A program made the position numbers and the translations under genes. A DNA stretch of 29,712 nucleotides. Source: Candidatus Moranbacteria bacterium CG_4_9_14_3_um_filter_45_14. Its GTDB lineage: Bacteria > Patescibacteriota > Minisyncoccia > Moranbacterales > UBA1568. The notes beneath the pieces were generated by a model. That model had not been told where the DNA came from, made no database searches, and saw nothing but the letters and a program-made list of their open reading frames with translations. Within the stretch, counting starts at the first letter, position 1; each line of letters starts with the position of its first letter. The stretch covers positions 255 through 29,966 of the forward strand of contig PFVP01000008.1 in the NCBI GenBank assembly GCA_002790675.1. The letters run 5' to 3'. Below, one piece after another: positions 22,357-29,601 of the stretch.

Positions 22357-22790
22357 TCTGTCACATTCTCCTGAATCATAAACATTTCTTCTTCATGATC
22401 GAATCCCACCAAATGCAGAACCCCGTGCGAAAATATATATACCATTTCACGTTCAAATGTCACAGCATCTTCCTTCGCCGCATCCTCGATGAATGTCGGG
22501 CAGAAGAAAATCTCTCCAAGAAAAATCTCATCTTCCTCTGCCTGTTTGAGAGTATCCTTATCGGTATACTCGCCGAAAGAGAGCACATCCGTAACACTCC
22601 CATTCCCGCGATATTTCATATTGAGCTCCTGAATCTTCTCCGCTGACACGGCAATCACATTGAGACTTATTTCTTTCCCTTCCAAAAAAGGAGATCGACA
22701 CGCTTCAAGTGTCCGCACAGCAACAGTTTGGAAAAAATTTTCTGAAAAAGGAGTCTTTTCTTCCTCCGTATATTCTACGACAATATGCAT
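22335..22790 (-). CDS. ybeY: Endoribonuclease YbeY
   Basis: The 151-residue protein carries the YbeY zinc motif HGVLHLVGFDH (H-x3-H-x5-H), preceded by ELNMKYRGNGSVTDVLSFGEY, where the family has LN-x-x-yRg-x-d-x-pTDVLSF. YbeY is a metal-dependent RNase used in 16S rRNA 3'-end maturation and ribosome quality control. It begins four bases after the yqeY stop, indicating an operon. Its final codons contribute to a long RNA stem with downstream sequence. Confidence 0.96.
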   Translation of the reverse strand: MHIVVEYTEEEKTPFSENFFQTVAVRTLEACRSPFLEGKEISLNVIAVSAEKIQELNMKYRGNGSVTDVLSFGEYTDKDTLKQAEEDEIFLGEIFFCPTFIEDAAKEDAVTFEREMVYIFSHGVLHLVGFDHEEEMFMIQENVTDLYTNRV

Positions 22791-22794
22791 AACA

Positions 22795-23247
22795 TTATGA
22801 GAGAATATCTTCCACTATTCTACGGACGTCATCTCCCGAGGCACGGCCTGCCACTTGTTTCATCACGACACCCATCGCCTGCCCCATCTGTGTTTTGGAA
22901 GTCATCCCTGCTATCTTCAAGGCTGAGACGATGAGCGCTCGAAGCTCTTCTTCTCCCATCGCCTGAGGAAGATAGGCGGAGAGAAGGTTCAGTTCAGCCT
23001 CTTCTTTCAGGGCGAGATCCTCACGCGCACCTGCACGGAATTGCTCTACACTATCCTTGCGTTGCTTCACGAGACGCTTCAGAACATCTTCCACTTCGCT
23101 ATCGGAAAATTCTTCAGGAGACTTACGTTTCTCGATTGCCACATTTTTCAAAGTGCTCTGAAATAAACGCAATGTATCGCGTCGTACAGTATCTCCCGAC
23201 TTCATAGCTTCCTTCAAATGCACACTGATGGTTTCGTACAATGTCAT
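22795..23247 (-). CDS. yqeY: YqeY/GatB-domain protein
   Basis: The 150-residue all-helical protein matches the YqeY family, which resembles the tRNA-binding tail of the amidotransferase subunit GatB. Typical segments are LKEAMKSGDTVRRDTLRLFQSTLKN and the C-terminal MGQAMGVVMKQVAGRASGDDVRRIV. Its role is uncertain; stand-alone members are proposed to bind tRNA. It is the first gene of yqeY-ybeY. A TTGTAT-N16-TATTAT sequence upstream could be a weak promoter. Confidence 0.94.
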   Translation of the reverse strand: MTLYETISVHLKEAMKSGDTVRRDTLRLFQSTLKNVAIEKRKSPEEFSDSEVEDVLKRLVKQRKDSVEQFRAGAREDLALKEEAELNLLSAYLPQAMGEEELRALIVSALKIAGMTSKTQMGQAMGVVMKQVAGRASGDDVRRIVEDILS

Positions 23248-23314
23248 ACGCCTGTATTCAATCGGATTAGCCTCTCTATAATAGCAAACTCAACAGAGAA
23301 TACAAATACTCTTG

Positions 23315-23414
23315 TATTTCCTTTCAAAATATCTTTTTTCATTCCCTTTCTTTCCATCGAACTTGTCTACCGACAGGCAGGCATTTCCGAAAAAAGATAT
23401 TTTGAAAGGAAATA
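23315..23414. repeat. 100-bp element with 26-bp perfect inverted repeats
   Basis: Bases 23315-23340 are the exact reverse complement of 23389-23414 (key part CTTTCAAAATATC / GATATTTTGAAAG), enclosing a 48-base spacer. The spacer holds CTTGTCTACCGACAGGCAGGC (23362-23382 region), a member of the palindromic family seen at 28171-28212. There is no coding potential. It lies between the rpsU terminator and yqeY. It has the architecture of a miniature inverted-repeat element or a long RNA hairpin; no target-site duplication is obvious. Confidence 0.7.
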
Positions 23415-23442
23415 AAAAACGCCCTGACACAATGCCAGGACG
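23414..23442 (-). terminator. Intrinsic terminator after rpsU
   Basis: CGTCCTG (23442-23436) pairs with CAGGGCG (23426-23420) with one T-G wobble around a nine-base loop and is followed by TTTTTT on the minus strand. It starts 20 bases past the rpsU stop and abuts the 100-bp inverted-repeat element. Confidence 0.88.
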
Positions 23443-23462
23443 GTTTCTTTCTGCGAAAAAAT

Positions 23463-23711
23463 CTACATCTTTTTCTTGATGTCACGAAGGGCATCTTCAT
23501 CGAACTTACCCAATTTTTTGAGACGATTGATTTCTTTGCGAATCTTCACTTTGTAGAGGGCTTCGTCGCGACGTTTACCACGGCTCTGCACCGGTTGATG
23601 AAAACGTATCTTTCGTACTTGCCTAAGCACTCCGCTTTGTTGTACACGACGTGAAAAACGCCGAATAAGACTTTCGGCTGTCTCTTTTTCTTTCTTCTTT
23701 ACTTGAATCAT
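23463..23711 (-). CDS. rpsU: Ribosomal protein bS21
   Basis: The 82-residue, very basic protein fits bS21: MIQVKKKEKETAESLIRRF, then a VRKIRFHQPVQSRGKRRDEALYKV segment related to the family's rRNA-binding arginine-rich helices. bS21 lies near the mRNA exit and the anti-Shine-Dalgarno region. It has the strongest ribosome-binding site in the window (AAAGGAGGT, seven bases before the ATG). Its leader carries AGCTTC-type repeats, and a terminator follows. Confidence 0.9.
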   Translation of the reverse strand: MIQVKKKEKETAESLIRRFSRRVQQSGVLRQVRKIRFHQPVQSRGKRRDEALYKVKIRKEINRLKKLGKFDEDALRDIKKKM

Positions 23712-23729
23712 AGAAACGACCTCCTTTCA

Positions 23730-23773
23730 CTAGCTAGCTTGTAGCTTCCTAGCTTCTTAGCTTCATCAGCTAA
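23730..23773. repeat. AGCTTC-type repeat run in the rpsU leader
   Basis: Four or five degenerate units of TAGCTTC (for example GTAGCTTCCTAGCTTC, TTAGCTTCATCAGC) lie directly upstream of the rpsU Shine-Dalgarno site. The units match those of the rpsH-rplF gap at 711-811, also just ahead of a ribosomal-protein ATG. Confidence 0.65.
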
Positions 23774-23832
23774 AAAGTCAAGAAACTACAAACGTATTAT
23801 TAAGGTATTTTTTAAATAAGTACTAAACGGAG

Positions 23833-23889
23833 TTTACCCCGTGTAATCTGGCCTCGCTGATCCGCCTTGACGGAACTACACAGGGTGAA
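23833..23889. repeat. Nested inverted repeat at the HIT gene 3' end
   Basis: TTTACCCCGTGTA (23833-23845) faces TACACAGGGTGAA (23877-23889), 13 positions with one mismatch and one wobble; the cap has TCCG/CGGA (23861-23864, 23871-23874). The right arm contains the last HIT codons and its stop. No T-run follows, so it is not a standard terminator. Confidence 0.5.
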
Positions 23890-24226
23890 TATCTTCCGCC
23901 AATCGAGCCCCTCCCAAAAGGTGAAGATGGAGATGAGGAACCTCCTGTCCGCCATCTCTCCCCACCCGAATGAGCAGTTTATACCCTTTCTCGGAAATAT
24001 TCAAGTCTCTGGCAATTCCCTGCGCCACCAGAAACATTTTCCCGATAAGTGGTGCGTCTTCTTCCGCCATTGATGCGATACTCTCGATAGGTTTCTTCGG
24101 GATAATGAGGACGTGGACAGGTGCAATCGGATGGATATCATAGAACGCCAAAATATCATCATCTTCATAGATGAATTTCGTGGGAATTTCTTTCCGGATA
24201 ATTTTCAGAAAAACATTGTCTTCCAT
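23876..24226 (-). CDS. HIT-family nucleotide-binding protein (HINT-like)
   Basis: The 116-residue protein starts DNVFLKIIRKEIPTKFIYEDD and ends with the histidine triad HLHLHLLGG, both features of the HINT branch of HIT hydrolases, which cleave nucleoside phosphoramidates such as AMP-lysine. The physiological substrate in bacteria is unsettled. It begins 5 bases after the hisS stop; the hisS tail supplies AAGGGTGA as a ribosome-binding sequence. It is cotranscribed with hisS and probably lepB. Confidence 0.95.
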   Translation of the reverse strand: MEDNVFLKIIRKEIPTKFIYEDDDILAFYDIHPIAPVHVLIIPKKPIESIASMAEEDAPLIGKMFLVAQGIARDLNISEKGYKLLIRVGRDGGQEVPHLHLHLLGGARLAEDIHPV

Positions 24227-24231
24227 ATTTT

Positions 24232-25707
24232 TTATTCACCCTTCTCGAACTCTTCTGCTGGGCGAATTATGTTCACTTCCTTTATTTTCAATTCCTGATT
24301 CGTCTTCAAAATTTTCTTTATAGCGTCCGCCAGTCTTTCGTGCGTCACGGTCTCCTGCGTGCCGGATACCATATCTTTGACGATAGCGGTATCATCGAGC
24401 GCTTCCTTCTGACCGATGATGATGGTCACTTCCGCTCCCATCCGGTTGGCAACACGCATCTGTGATCGCAGACTTCCGCGACCGAAACTCTCCGCGACAA
24501 GAAGACTGTTCCTTTCCAACTCAGAGAATAATTTCAGGCTCTTCTTCTTGGCCATATCGCCGAGTTGTGCCAGGAATACCCGCGCTCTCGGTTCCTGGTA
24601 CGGCTTGACCTGGGTATGCTTCATCTCAAGGATGATACGATCGAGTCCCAATCCGAAACCGATAGCCGGAGTAGCTTCCCCTCCCATCATCTGGATGAGT
24701 CTGTCATAACGTCCACCTCCACCGAGTGAATATTTTTTTCCATCTTTGTCATTGGACCAGATTTCAAACACGGTCTTCGTATAATAATCGAGGCCGCGTA
24801 CCAAACGCGTATTGATAGTATAGGGTAACTCAAGCTCATCGAGATACTCGAGCAAACGCTTGAAATGATCCCTCGATTCCTGATCGAGATAATCGATCGA
24901 TTGCGGAACCTGTGCTGTCAGCTGGATGCATTTATCTTCCTTGCAATCCAAAATCCTCATCGGATTGGTCGTCAATCGTTCACGACAATTCTGACACAGT
25001 TTGCTTTTCTGCGCTTCCAAATATCGTACGAGGGCTTTCTCATATTCACGCCGTGACTCCGGTACGCCGATACTATTCACTTGGAATTCGATATTTTTCA
25101 ATCCTAACTGCTGAACCACACGATATGCGAGTTGGATGGTCTGTGCATCCAAAATCGGATCACTTTCCCCGTATAATTCGAAATTTCCTTGCCAAAACTC
25201 ACGGAAACGTCCTTCTTGCGGACGATCATACCGGTAAACAGGGCCAATAGAAAAAAGCTTAACCGGCTTGGGAAGGATGTTCATACCATGCTGGATATAC
25301 GCTCGTGCGATACCCGCTGTAAATTCCGGACGCAGAGCCACCTTGTCACCGCCACGGGTAACGAAAGTATACATCTCCTTTTCTACGATATCTGTTCCGG
25401 TACCGATGAGACGAGTGAAAAGATTGGCATATTCCACAAGCGGGGTATCGATACGCTGGAAACCGTACTCCTGCGATGCATGCGTGAGTACTCTGCGTAC
25501 GCGTTCCCAATAGGGTTGATCTTCAGGCAGGATATCACGCATACCACGAAGAGCCTGAAGCGACAACTTGTCTTCGTTGACGTTCGCATCCGATGCCTTC
25601 TTGGATGTTCCGTGCTTCGCGCCAGTTTTCGTTAGGCTCGTTTTTTTTATGCCTTTCTTCTTTGCATTTCGAATGATCAGATTTCGAGAAATTTTCTTCT
25701 GAGGCAT
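24232..25707 (-). CDS. hisS: Histidyl-tRNA synthetase with basic N-terminal extension
   Basis: The class II synthetase core shows LQALRGMRDILPED, motif 2 in VYRYDRPQEGRFREFWQGNFE, the HisA motif LVRGLDYYTKTVFE and motif 3 IGFGLGLDRIIL, followed by an anticodon-binding domain. The 491-residue length exceeds the usual 420-440 because about 48 residues precede the core, rich in Lys/Arg/Ser/Thr (MPQKKISRNLIIRNAKKKG...). No ATG lies between this start and the essential LRGMRD motif, so the extension is probably genuine unless a non-ATG start is used. The tail may bind nucleic acid; this is inference. It lies between lepB and the HIT gene. Confidence 0.97.
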   Translation of the reverse strand: MPQKKISRNLIIRNAKKKGIKKTSLTKTGAKHGTSKKASDANVNEDKLSLQALRGMRDILPEDQPYWERVRRVLTHASQEYGFQRIDTPLVEYANLFTRLIGTGTDIVEKEMYTFVTRGGDKVALRPEFTAGIARAYIQHGMNILPKPVKLFSIGPVYRYDRPQEGRFREFWQGNFELYGESDPILDAQTIQLAYRVVQQLGLKNIEFQVNSIGVPESRREYEKALVRYLEAQKSKLCQNCRERLTTNPMRILDCKEDKCIQLTAQVPQSIDYLDQESRDHFKRLLEYLDELELPYTINTRLVRGLDYYTKTVFEIWSNDKDGKKYSLGGGGRYDRLIQMMGGEATPAIGFGLGLDRIILEMKHTQVKPYQEPRARVFLAQLGDMAKKKSLKLFSELERNSLLVAESFGRGSLRSQMRVANRMGAEVTIIIGQKEALDDTAIVKDMVSGTQETVTHERLADAIKKILKTNQELKIKEVNIIRPAEEFEKGE

Positions 25708-25734
25708 ATCTATTCGATTAAAGGCTTACAATTA

Positions 25735-26373
25735 TTAGTAAAGTGAAAGTTGTTTGATCGGCCATGCTCGCAAAAGCACACGTCCTATGATTTTATCTTT
25801 TTTTATCGAACCAAAGGCACGCGAGTCATAACTGAACATTCTGTTGTCACCCATCGCGATATAAGCATCATCTCCGACGCTCATCTTGGGCATATCCTTG
25901 GTCAGAATATCCAAACCGATGTAGGCGCTTTCATCAAGTACGAAACCATCCGGATGAGCCGTATTGTAAACAATCACTTTTCCCTGACGAACTTCCACGG
26001 ATTCTCCCGGCAAACCGATGACACGTTTGATGAAGAACTGTTCCGGATTTTTCGGATAACGAAAAACAATCACGTCTTGACGCTCAATAGTTTTGAAAGG
26101 ATCAACTGCAAAATGAAAGCTGTCCGTAAGGTTAACATCTGTCTGTTTGTATCCGAACTCACTCACGACAAGATACTGTCCATCTTCGAAATTCGGTTCC
26201 ATACTTGATCCTTGAACAAAGAACGGTTGGAATAAAAAGACACGAACAGGTATAATGATAACTACAGCCAAAAGAAAAACCTTGGCCATTTCCAAAAGGA
26301 GTCCGCCGATACCGAGATATTCGACTTCCGTTTCTGGTGATTTTTTGGAGATATCATCCGTATATCCTGTCAT
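25735..26373 (-). CDS. lepB: Signal peptidase I
   Basis: The 212-residue protein has one membrane anchor (about residues 27-48), then the Ser-Lys dyad motifs: QGSSMEPNF with Ser57 as nucleophile and FFIKRVIGLPGESV with the general-base lysine, followed by the GDNRMFSYDSRAFG box. It removes signal peptides of exported proteins at the outer face of the membrane. It diverges from the LCP gene and starts 49 bases after a good promoter, with a GC-rich palindrome in the leader. No Shine-Dalgarno site is seen. Confidence 0.97.
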   Translation of the reverse strand: MTGYTDDISKKSPETEVEYLGIGGLLLEMAKVFLLAVVIIIPVRVFLFQPFFVQGSSMEPNFEDGQYLVVSEFGYKQTDVNLTDSFHFAVDPFKTIERQDVIVFRYPKNPEQFFIKRVIGLPGESVEVRQGKVIVYNTAHPDGFVLDESAYIGLDILTKDMPKMSVGDDAYIAMGDNRMFSYDSRAFGSIKKDKIIGRVLLRAWPIKQLSLY

Positions 26374-26387
26374 AAAAAAGTTGTTTC

Positions 26388-26399
26388 GCCGGTACCGGC
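26388..26399. promoter_or_regulatory. Perfect 12-bp GC palindrome in the lepB leader
   Basis: GCCGGTACCGGC lies 14 bases before the lepB ATG and about 25 bases after the predicted start, in otherwise AT-rich sequence. It could be a DNA-binding site or form a short hairpin near the start codon. Confidence 0.35.
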
Positions 26400-26428
26400 A
26401 AAATGCATCTCAAAGTAAAAACATTCAC

Positions 26429-26457
26429 ATTCTAACAGGTTTTTAACGCTTTGGCAA
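26429..26457 (-). promoter_or_regulatory. lepB promoter
   Basis: On the minus strand TTGCCA (26457-26452), 17 bases, then TAGAAT (26434-26429), five of six matches at each box. Start would be near 26422. It overlaps the longest possible LCP frame, supporting the shorter LCP start at 26499. Confidence 0.7.
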
Positions 26458-26498
26458 GGGTGAAAAACCGCTTTCTTAAGCATAAAAACAACTTCTCT

Positions 26499-28103
26499 AT
26501 GGATAGTCTCCATAAATCTTCTCCAACTACGACACCTACTTCCTTCGAACGCCAAGTGAGAGATTCTTCGCATTTCGTCTTACCCCATCCTCTGCCAGCA
26601 ATTCCTCCGCACCATTTTGTTTCTCCGCAACAGAAACAACCTCGACAAGGTCACGTTCGACGAAAACTCTTCATCGCATTTTTCATACTGCTCCTTATCG
26701 TCTTTCTTGGGGCTACCACTTTTTTTCTGTACAAAAGCTTCTCGATCGGACACACCATTCAATTTGAGAATAGTGCGAAACCTTCCTTCTTCTCCGATGT
26801 GAAACGTCTGGCTTCTTCACTCATCAAAACAGATGCGCCTCCTCTCCGCGGTGAAAAAGAAGGACGCATCAATATCCTCCTCCTCGGTCGAGCCGGAGAA
26901 CATTATCCGGGGAGAAATCTCACCGATACGATAATGATTCTGAGTATCGATACAACGAACAAAAAAGTGTCGCTCCTCTCTCTCCCACGTGATCTCTATG
27001 CGCCCATTCCTGAGACGTTGCTCTTCACCAAAATAAATTCTCTCTATCAATACGGGCTCGATACAGGCGGTGGGGTCACACCTCTCCGCGAATCTCTCGA
27101 GACCATTACCGGTCAGACGATCCATTATTCTTTCATCCTCGATTTCGATGGTTTCGAAAAAGTAGTCGATGCATTGCACGGTATCTCGGTGGATATCATC
27201 CGGGATTTCTACGACCCACGCTATCCTGGAAAAAATTACAGTTATGAGACGTTTGAGATAAAAAAAGGATGGCAGACACTCGACGGCGCGACGGCGCTCA
27301 AATACGTCCGCGAACGGCACAATGATCCGGAAGGCGACTTCGGCAGAGCCAAGCGTCAGCAACAGGTTATCCAGGCTATCAAGGACAAAGCATTCTCTCT
27401 CGGGACATTCTTCAACATTTTCACCGTGAACAGTATACTCACGGCGCTCGGTGAAAGCGTACAGACGGATATGTCACTCGATGATATGGAGAAATTTCTC
27501 AGTCTCATCAAGAAGCTCGATACGAAAAATGCCACTTCCATCGTTGTCGATGCCTGGAAGAAAGAAAGCCTCCTTCGTGTCTCCCACATCCAAGTCGGTT
27601 CTGTGGCAGCCTTCATACTCGTTCCGCGTATCGGCAATTGGAGCGAAATTCGCGATGTCAGCGAAAACATTTTTCATCTCGACACAATCAAAGATCGACA
27701 GAACAATATCAAAAAAGAAAATGCTTCTCTCACGCTACTCGCCCTACCGCAAGATACCGATCTCGCCCAAAAAATGAAGGCGTACATCATGGAGGAAATG
27801 GGATTCGAGGATGTAACGATCATTTATCCCAACACTTTGAAAAACCATCCGGAAAAGAGTATGATTGCAGATAGAACCGGTTTACAAAAACCCTACAGCC
27901 TCGATGAACTGATAAAGAAATTTTCTTTGAAAAAAGATGGTTCGTCTCTTCTCCCTCAATCGGACACGTCTGATTTCGAAATTACCATCGGGAATGATCT
28001 CGCAGACACGTTTTCATTTGACGACAATCTCAGCAGTGAAGTCCCTGAGGGTGCTTCATTCCCCGAAGTCCTCCCTCCGCAAGAAAACATCCGTAAGGAA
28101 TAG
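26499..28103 (+). CDS. LytR-CpsA-Psr (LCP) family cell-wall ligase
   Basis: From the ATG at 26499 the protein has 534 residues: a Pro/Gln-rich cytoplasmic N-terminus, a membrane segment at about 57-79, then the LCP domain with NLTDTIMILSID, LSLPRDLYAPIPE, LDGATALKYVRERHNDPEGDFGRAKRQQQVI (split here: the Arg/Asp pyrophosphate-binding residues are intact), and a LytR_C-like domain near LTLLALPQDTD, ending in an acidic tail. LCP enzymes attach glycopolymers to peptidoglycan from polyprenyl carriers. The frame is open to a TTG at 26451, but that region holds the lepB promoter. The start is uncertain. Confidence 0.93.
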   Translation: MDSLHKSSPTTTPTSFERQVRDSSHFVLPHPLPAIPPHHFVSPQQKQPRQGHVRRKLFIAFFILLLIVFLGATTFFLYKSFSIGHTIQFENSAKPSFFSDVKRLASSLIKTDAPPLRGEKEGRINILLLGRAGEHYPGRNLTDTIMILSIDTTNKKVSLLSLPRDLYAPIPETLLFTKINSLYQYGLDTGGGVTPLRESLETITGQTIHYSFILDFDGFEKVVDALHGISVDIIRDFYDPRYPGKNYSYETFEIKKGWQTLDGATALKYVRERHNDPEGDFGRAKRQQQVIQAIKDKAFSLGTFFNIFTVNSILTALGESVQTDMSLDDMEKFLSLIKKLDTKNATSIVVDAWKKESLLRVSHIQVGSVAAFILVPRIGNWSEIRDVSENIFHLDTIKDRQNNIKKENASLTLLALPQDTDLAQKMKAYIMEEMGFEDVTIIYPNTLKNHPEKSMIADRTGLQKPYSLDELIKKFSLKKDGSSLLPQSDTSDFEITIGNDLADTFSFDDNLSSEVPEGASFPEVLPPQENIRKE

Positions 28104-28170
28104 CGATTTCACCTTTAATTTTTTAAAAGAAATACCCTCATCGAAAGCAATCTTTTGTCTCTGCCCTAGA

Positions 28171-28212
28171 CCTGTCTGCCGATTTATCTGCCGTAGGCAT
28201 GACAGGCAGGCT
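28171..28212. repeat. CTGCCGTAGGCA palindromic repeat, composite copy C
   Basis: CCTGTC-TGCC (28171-28180) faces GGCA-T-GACAGG (28196-28206), an imperfect ten-pair stem whose cap carries the same ATTTATCTGCCGTAGGCA found at 15054-15071. The outer part resembles 23362-23382, so this copy looks like one unit inserted in another. It lies between the LCP gene and pth. Confidence 0.7.
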
Positions 28213-28246
28213 CATCAATACTTTCGTGAAGATATTTCTTCTCCTT

Positions 28247-28780
28247 ATGAAAATTATCATCGGACTCGGCAACCCAGGAAAAGAATATAAAAACACTCGC
28301 CACAATGCGGGATTTCTGTGTGTGGATTTTTTACAGCAAGCATTCGGTTTCGAACCATTCACTTCGGATAAAAAGATGTCTGCAGAAATAAGTTCGGGGA
28401 CACGAAACGGTGAGAAGGTACTCCTCGTGAAACCGATGACATTTATGAATAATTCCGGTACCGCGGTACAAGCACTCCTACAATTCTACAAACTCACACC
28501 GGCTGATATCATCATCATTCACGATGATATCGATATCGCATCTGGGACATACAAGACTACCCTTTCTTCCCGTCCTGCCGGTCACAATGGCGTTGCAGAT
28601 ATTATGGAAAAAATTGGCACTCAAGACTTCTTTCGCATCCGTCTCGGTATCGGACGCCCTACCGAAATTTTGGGTGTCTGTATACCACCACACGACTATG
28701 TCCTCCAAAAATTCGGAGAAGAAGAGCTCACAAAACTACAGACACTTTTTCCAAAAATAGCCACCGAAATCTTGCCATAG
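28247..28780 (+). CDS. pth: Peptidyl-tRNA hydrolase
   Basis: From the ATG at 28247 the protein has 177 residues, beginning MKIIIGLGNPGKEYKNTRHN, with the catalytic histidine at position 19. Further active-site motifs are KPMTFMNNSG, IIIHDDIDI and the RPAGHNGVADI loop. Pth recycles peptidyl-tRNA released from stalled ribosomes. An upstream in-frame GTG-type start at 28199 would extend into the repeat and adds nothing conserved, so it is rejected. It lies downstream of the LCP gene on the same strand and converges with rplY across a shared terminator. Confidence 0.96.
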   Translation: MKIIIGLGNPGKEYKNTRHNAGFLCVDFLQQAFGFEPFTSDKKMSAEISSGTRNGEKVLLVKPMTFMNNSGTAVQALLQFYKLTPADIIIIHDDIDIASGTYKTTLSSRPAGHNGVADIMEKIGTQDFFRIRLGIGRPTEILGVCIPPHDYVLQKFGEEELTKLQTLFPKIATEILP

Positions 28781-28805
28781 ATTGAAAAAGCAAGAAGAGA
28801 AAACA

Positions 28806-28836
28806 AAACCGCCCCCTGTCTATCAAAGGGCGGTTT
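28806..28836. terminator. Terminator between convergent pth and rplY
   Basis: AAACCGCCC (28806-28814) and GGGCGGTTT (28828-28836) form a perfect nine-pair stem with a 13-base loop. The minus strand continues into TTTTGTTTT, so it works best for rplY; the plus side has only TTTCATCTTTC, but may still stop pth transcripts. Confidence 0.85.
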
Positions 28837-28858
28837 CATCTTTCGCGAAAAAGTTCGG

Positions 28859-29575
28859 TTATGCCTTGACAGCAGGAGCTTTTTTCTCTTCCTTGTTGCC
28901 ACCCTTCTTCTCGGTATCGATAGCTTCATCGGGAGCAACAACACCTTCTTTCTCAACACCCTCTACTTTAGTAACGTCTCCTTCTACTTTCTCGTCAAGG
29001 GCAGCTATTTCAGCCTCTGTGCGCGGTGCTTCGACAAGAGCGACCGTAGTGTCCATTTCTATCAGAATTTCAACACCGGCAGGAATTTTCATATCCTTGA
29101 TCTGGATATGGTCTTCAAATGTTTTGAGTGATGAAAGATCAACAGAAAGTGTATGTGGCAAATCCTTCGGCAGACAGCTCACCAATATTTCTTCTATCGG
29201 TTTTAGAAGGATGCCACCCATTTCACGGACAGCCGGCGCTTCACCGACGAATTCAAGCGGAACATGCGCCTCCAATTTCTCATCCATACGTACCTGGAAA
29301 AAATCAGTATGGGAAAAACGGCCGGAGAGCGGATCTACTTGCACATCCTGGACAATGACATTCACTTTCTTTCCTGTCTCAGGGATAATTTCGACGATAC
29401 TGCTCTCACCTGCTTTGGCATACAATTTGGAAAAATCCATATACTGCACCCAAAGCATCTGTGGTTCCGTACCGTGACCATACATAACAGCCGGGATAGA
29501 ACCTTGCTTACGCATCGTATACAAATCTTTTCCTGCTTGTCCTCGTGCCTTCACCTGGAGTGTAAATTCTGACAT
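28859..29575 (-). CDS. rplY: Ribosomal protein bL25, CTC/TL5 form
   Basis: The 238-residue protein has the N-terminal 5S rRNA-binding bL25 domain (FTLQVKARGQAGKDL ... GSIPAVMYGHG) and the C-terminal TL5 beta domain (VPLEFVGEAPAVREMGG, VSCLPKDLPHTLSVDLS), as in general stress protein CTC. A charged Glu/Lys/Ala tail of about 40 residues follows (ending KKAPAVKA). The longer two-domain form is common outside enterobacteria. It is followed by a strong terminator and preceded by an unknown gene 26 bases upstream. Confidence 0.96.
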   Translation of the reverse strand: MSEFTLQVKARGQAGKDLYTMRKQGSIPAVMYGHGTEPQMLWVQYMDFSKLYAKAGESSIVEIIPETGKKVNVIVQDVQVDPLSGRFSHTDFFQVRMDEKLEAHVPLEFVGEAPAVREMGGILLKPIEEILVSCLPKDLPHTLSVDLSSLKTFEDHIQIKDMKIPAGVEILIEMDTTVALVEAPRTEAEIAALDEKVEGDVTKVEGVEKEGVVAPDEAIDTEKKGGNKEEKKAPAVKA

Positions 29576-29601
29576 AGCTCTTCTTTTCCCTTTATCTGAA
29601 A

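Noticed and set aside
26451..26498. TTG-initiated extension of the LCP protein
   Set aside because: It contains the -35 box of the lepB promoter on the other strand and has no ribosome site; the ATG at 26499 is simpler, although the true start is not proven.
28199..28246. 16-residue extension of peptidyl-tRNA hydrolase
   Set aside because: It begins inside the palindromic repeat and lacks conservation; the family starts at MKIIIGLGNPG.
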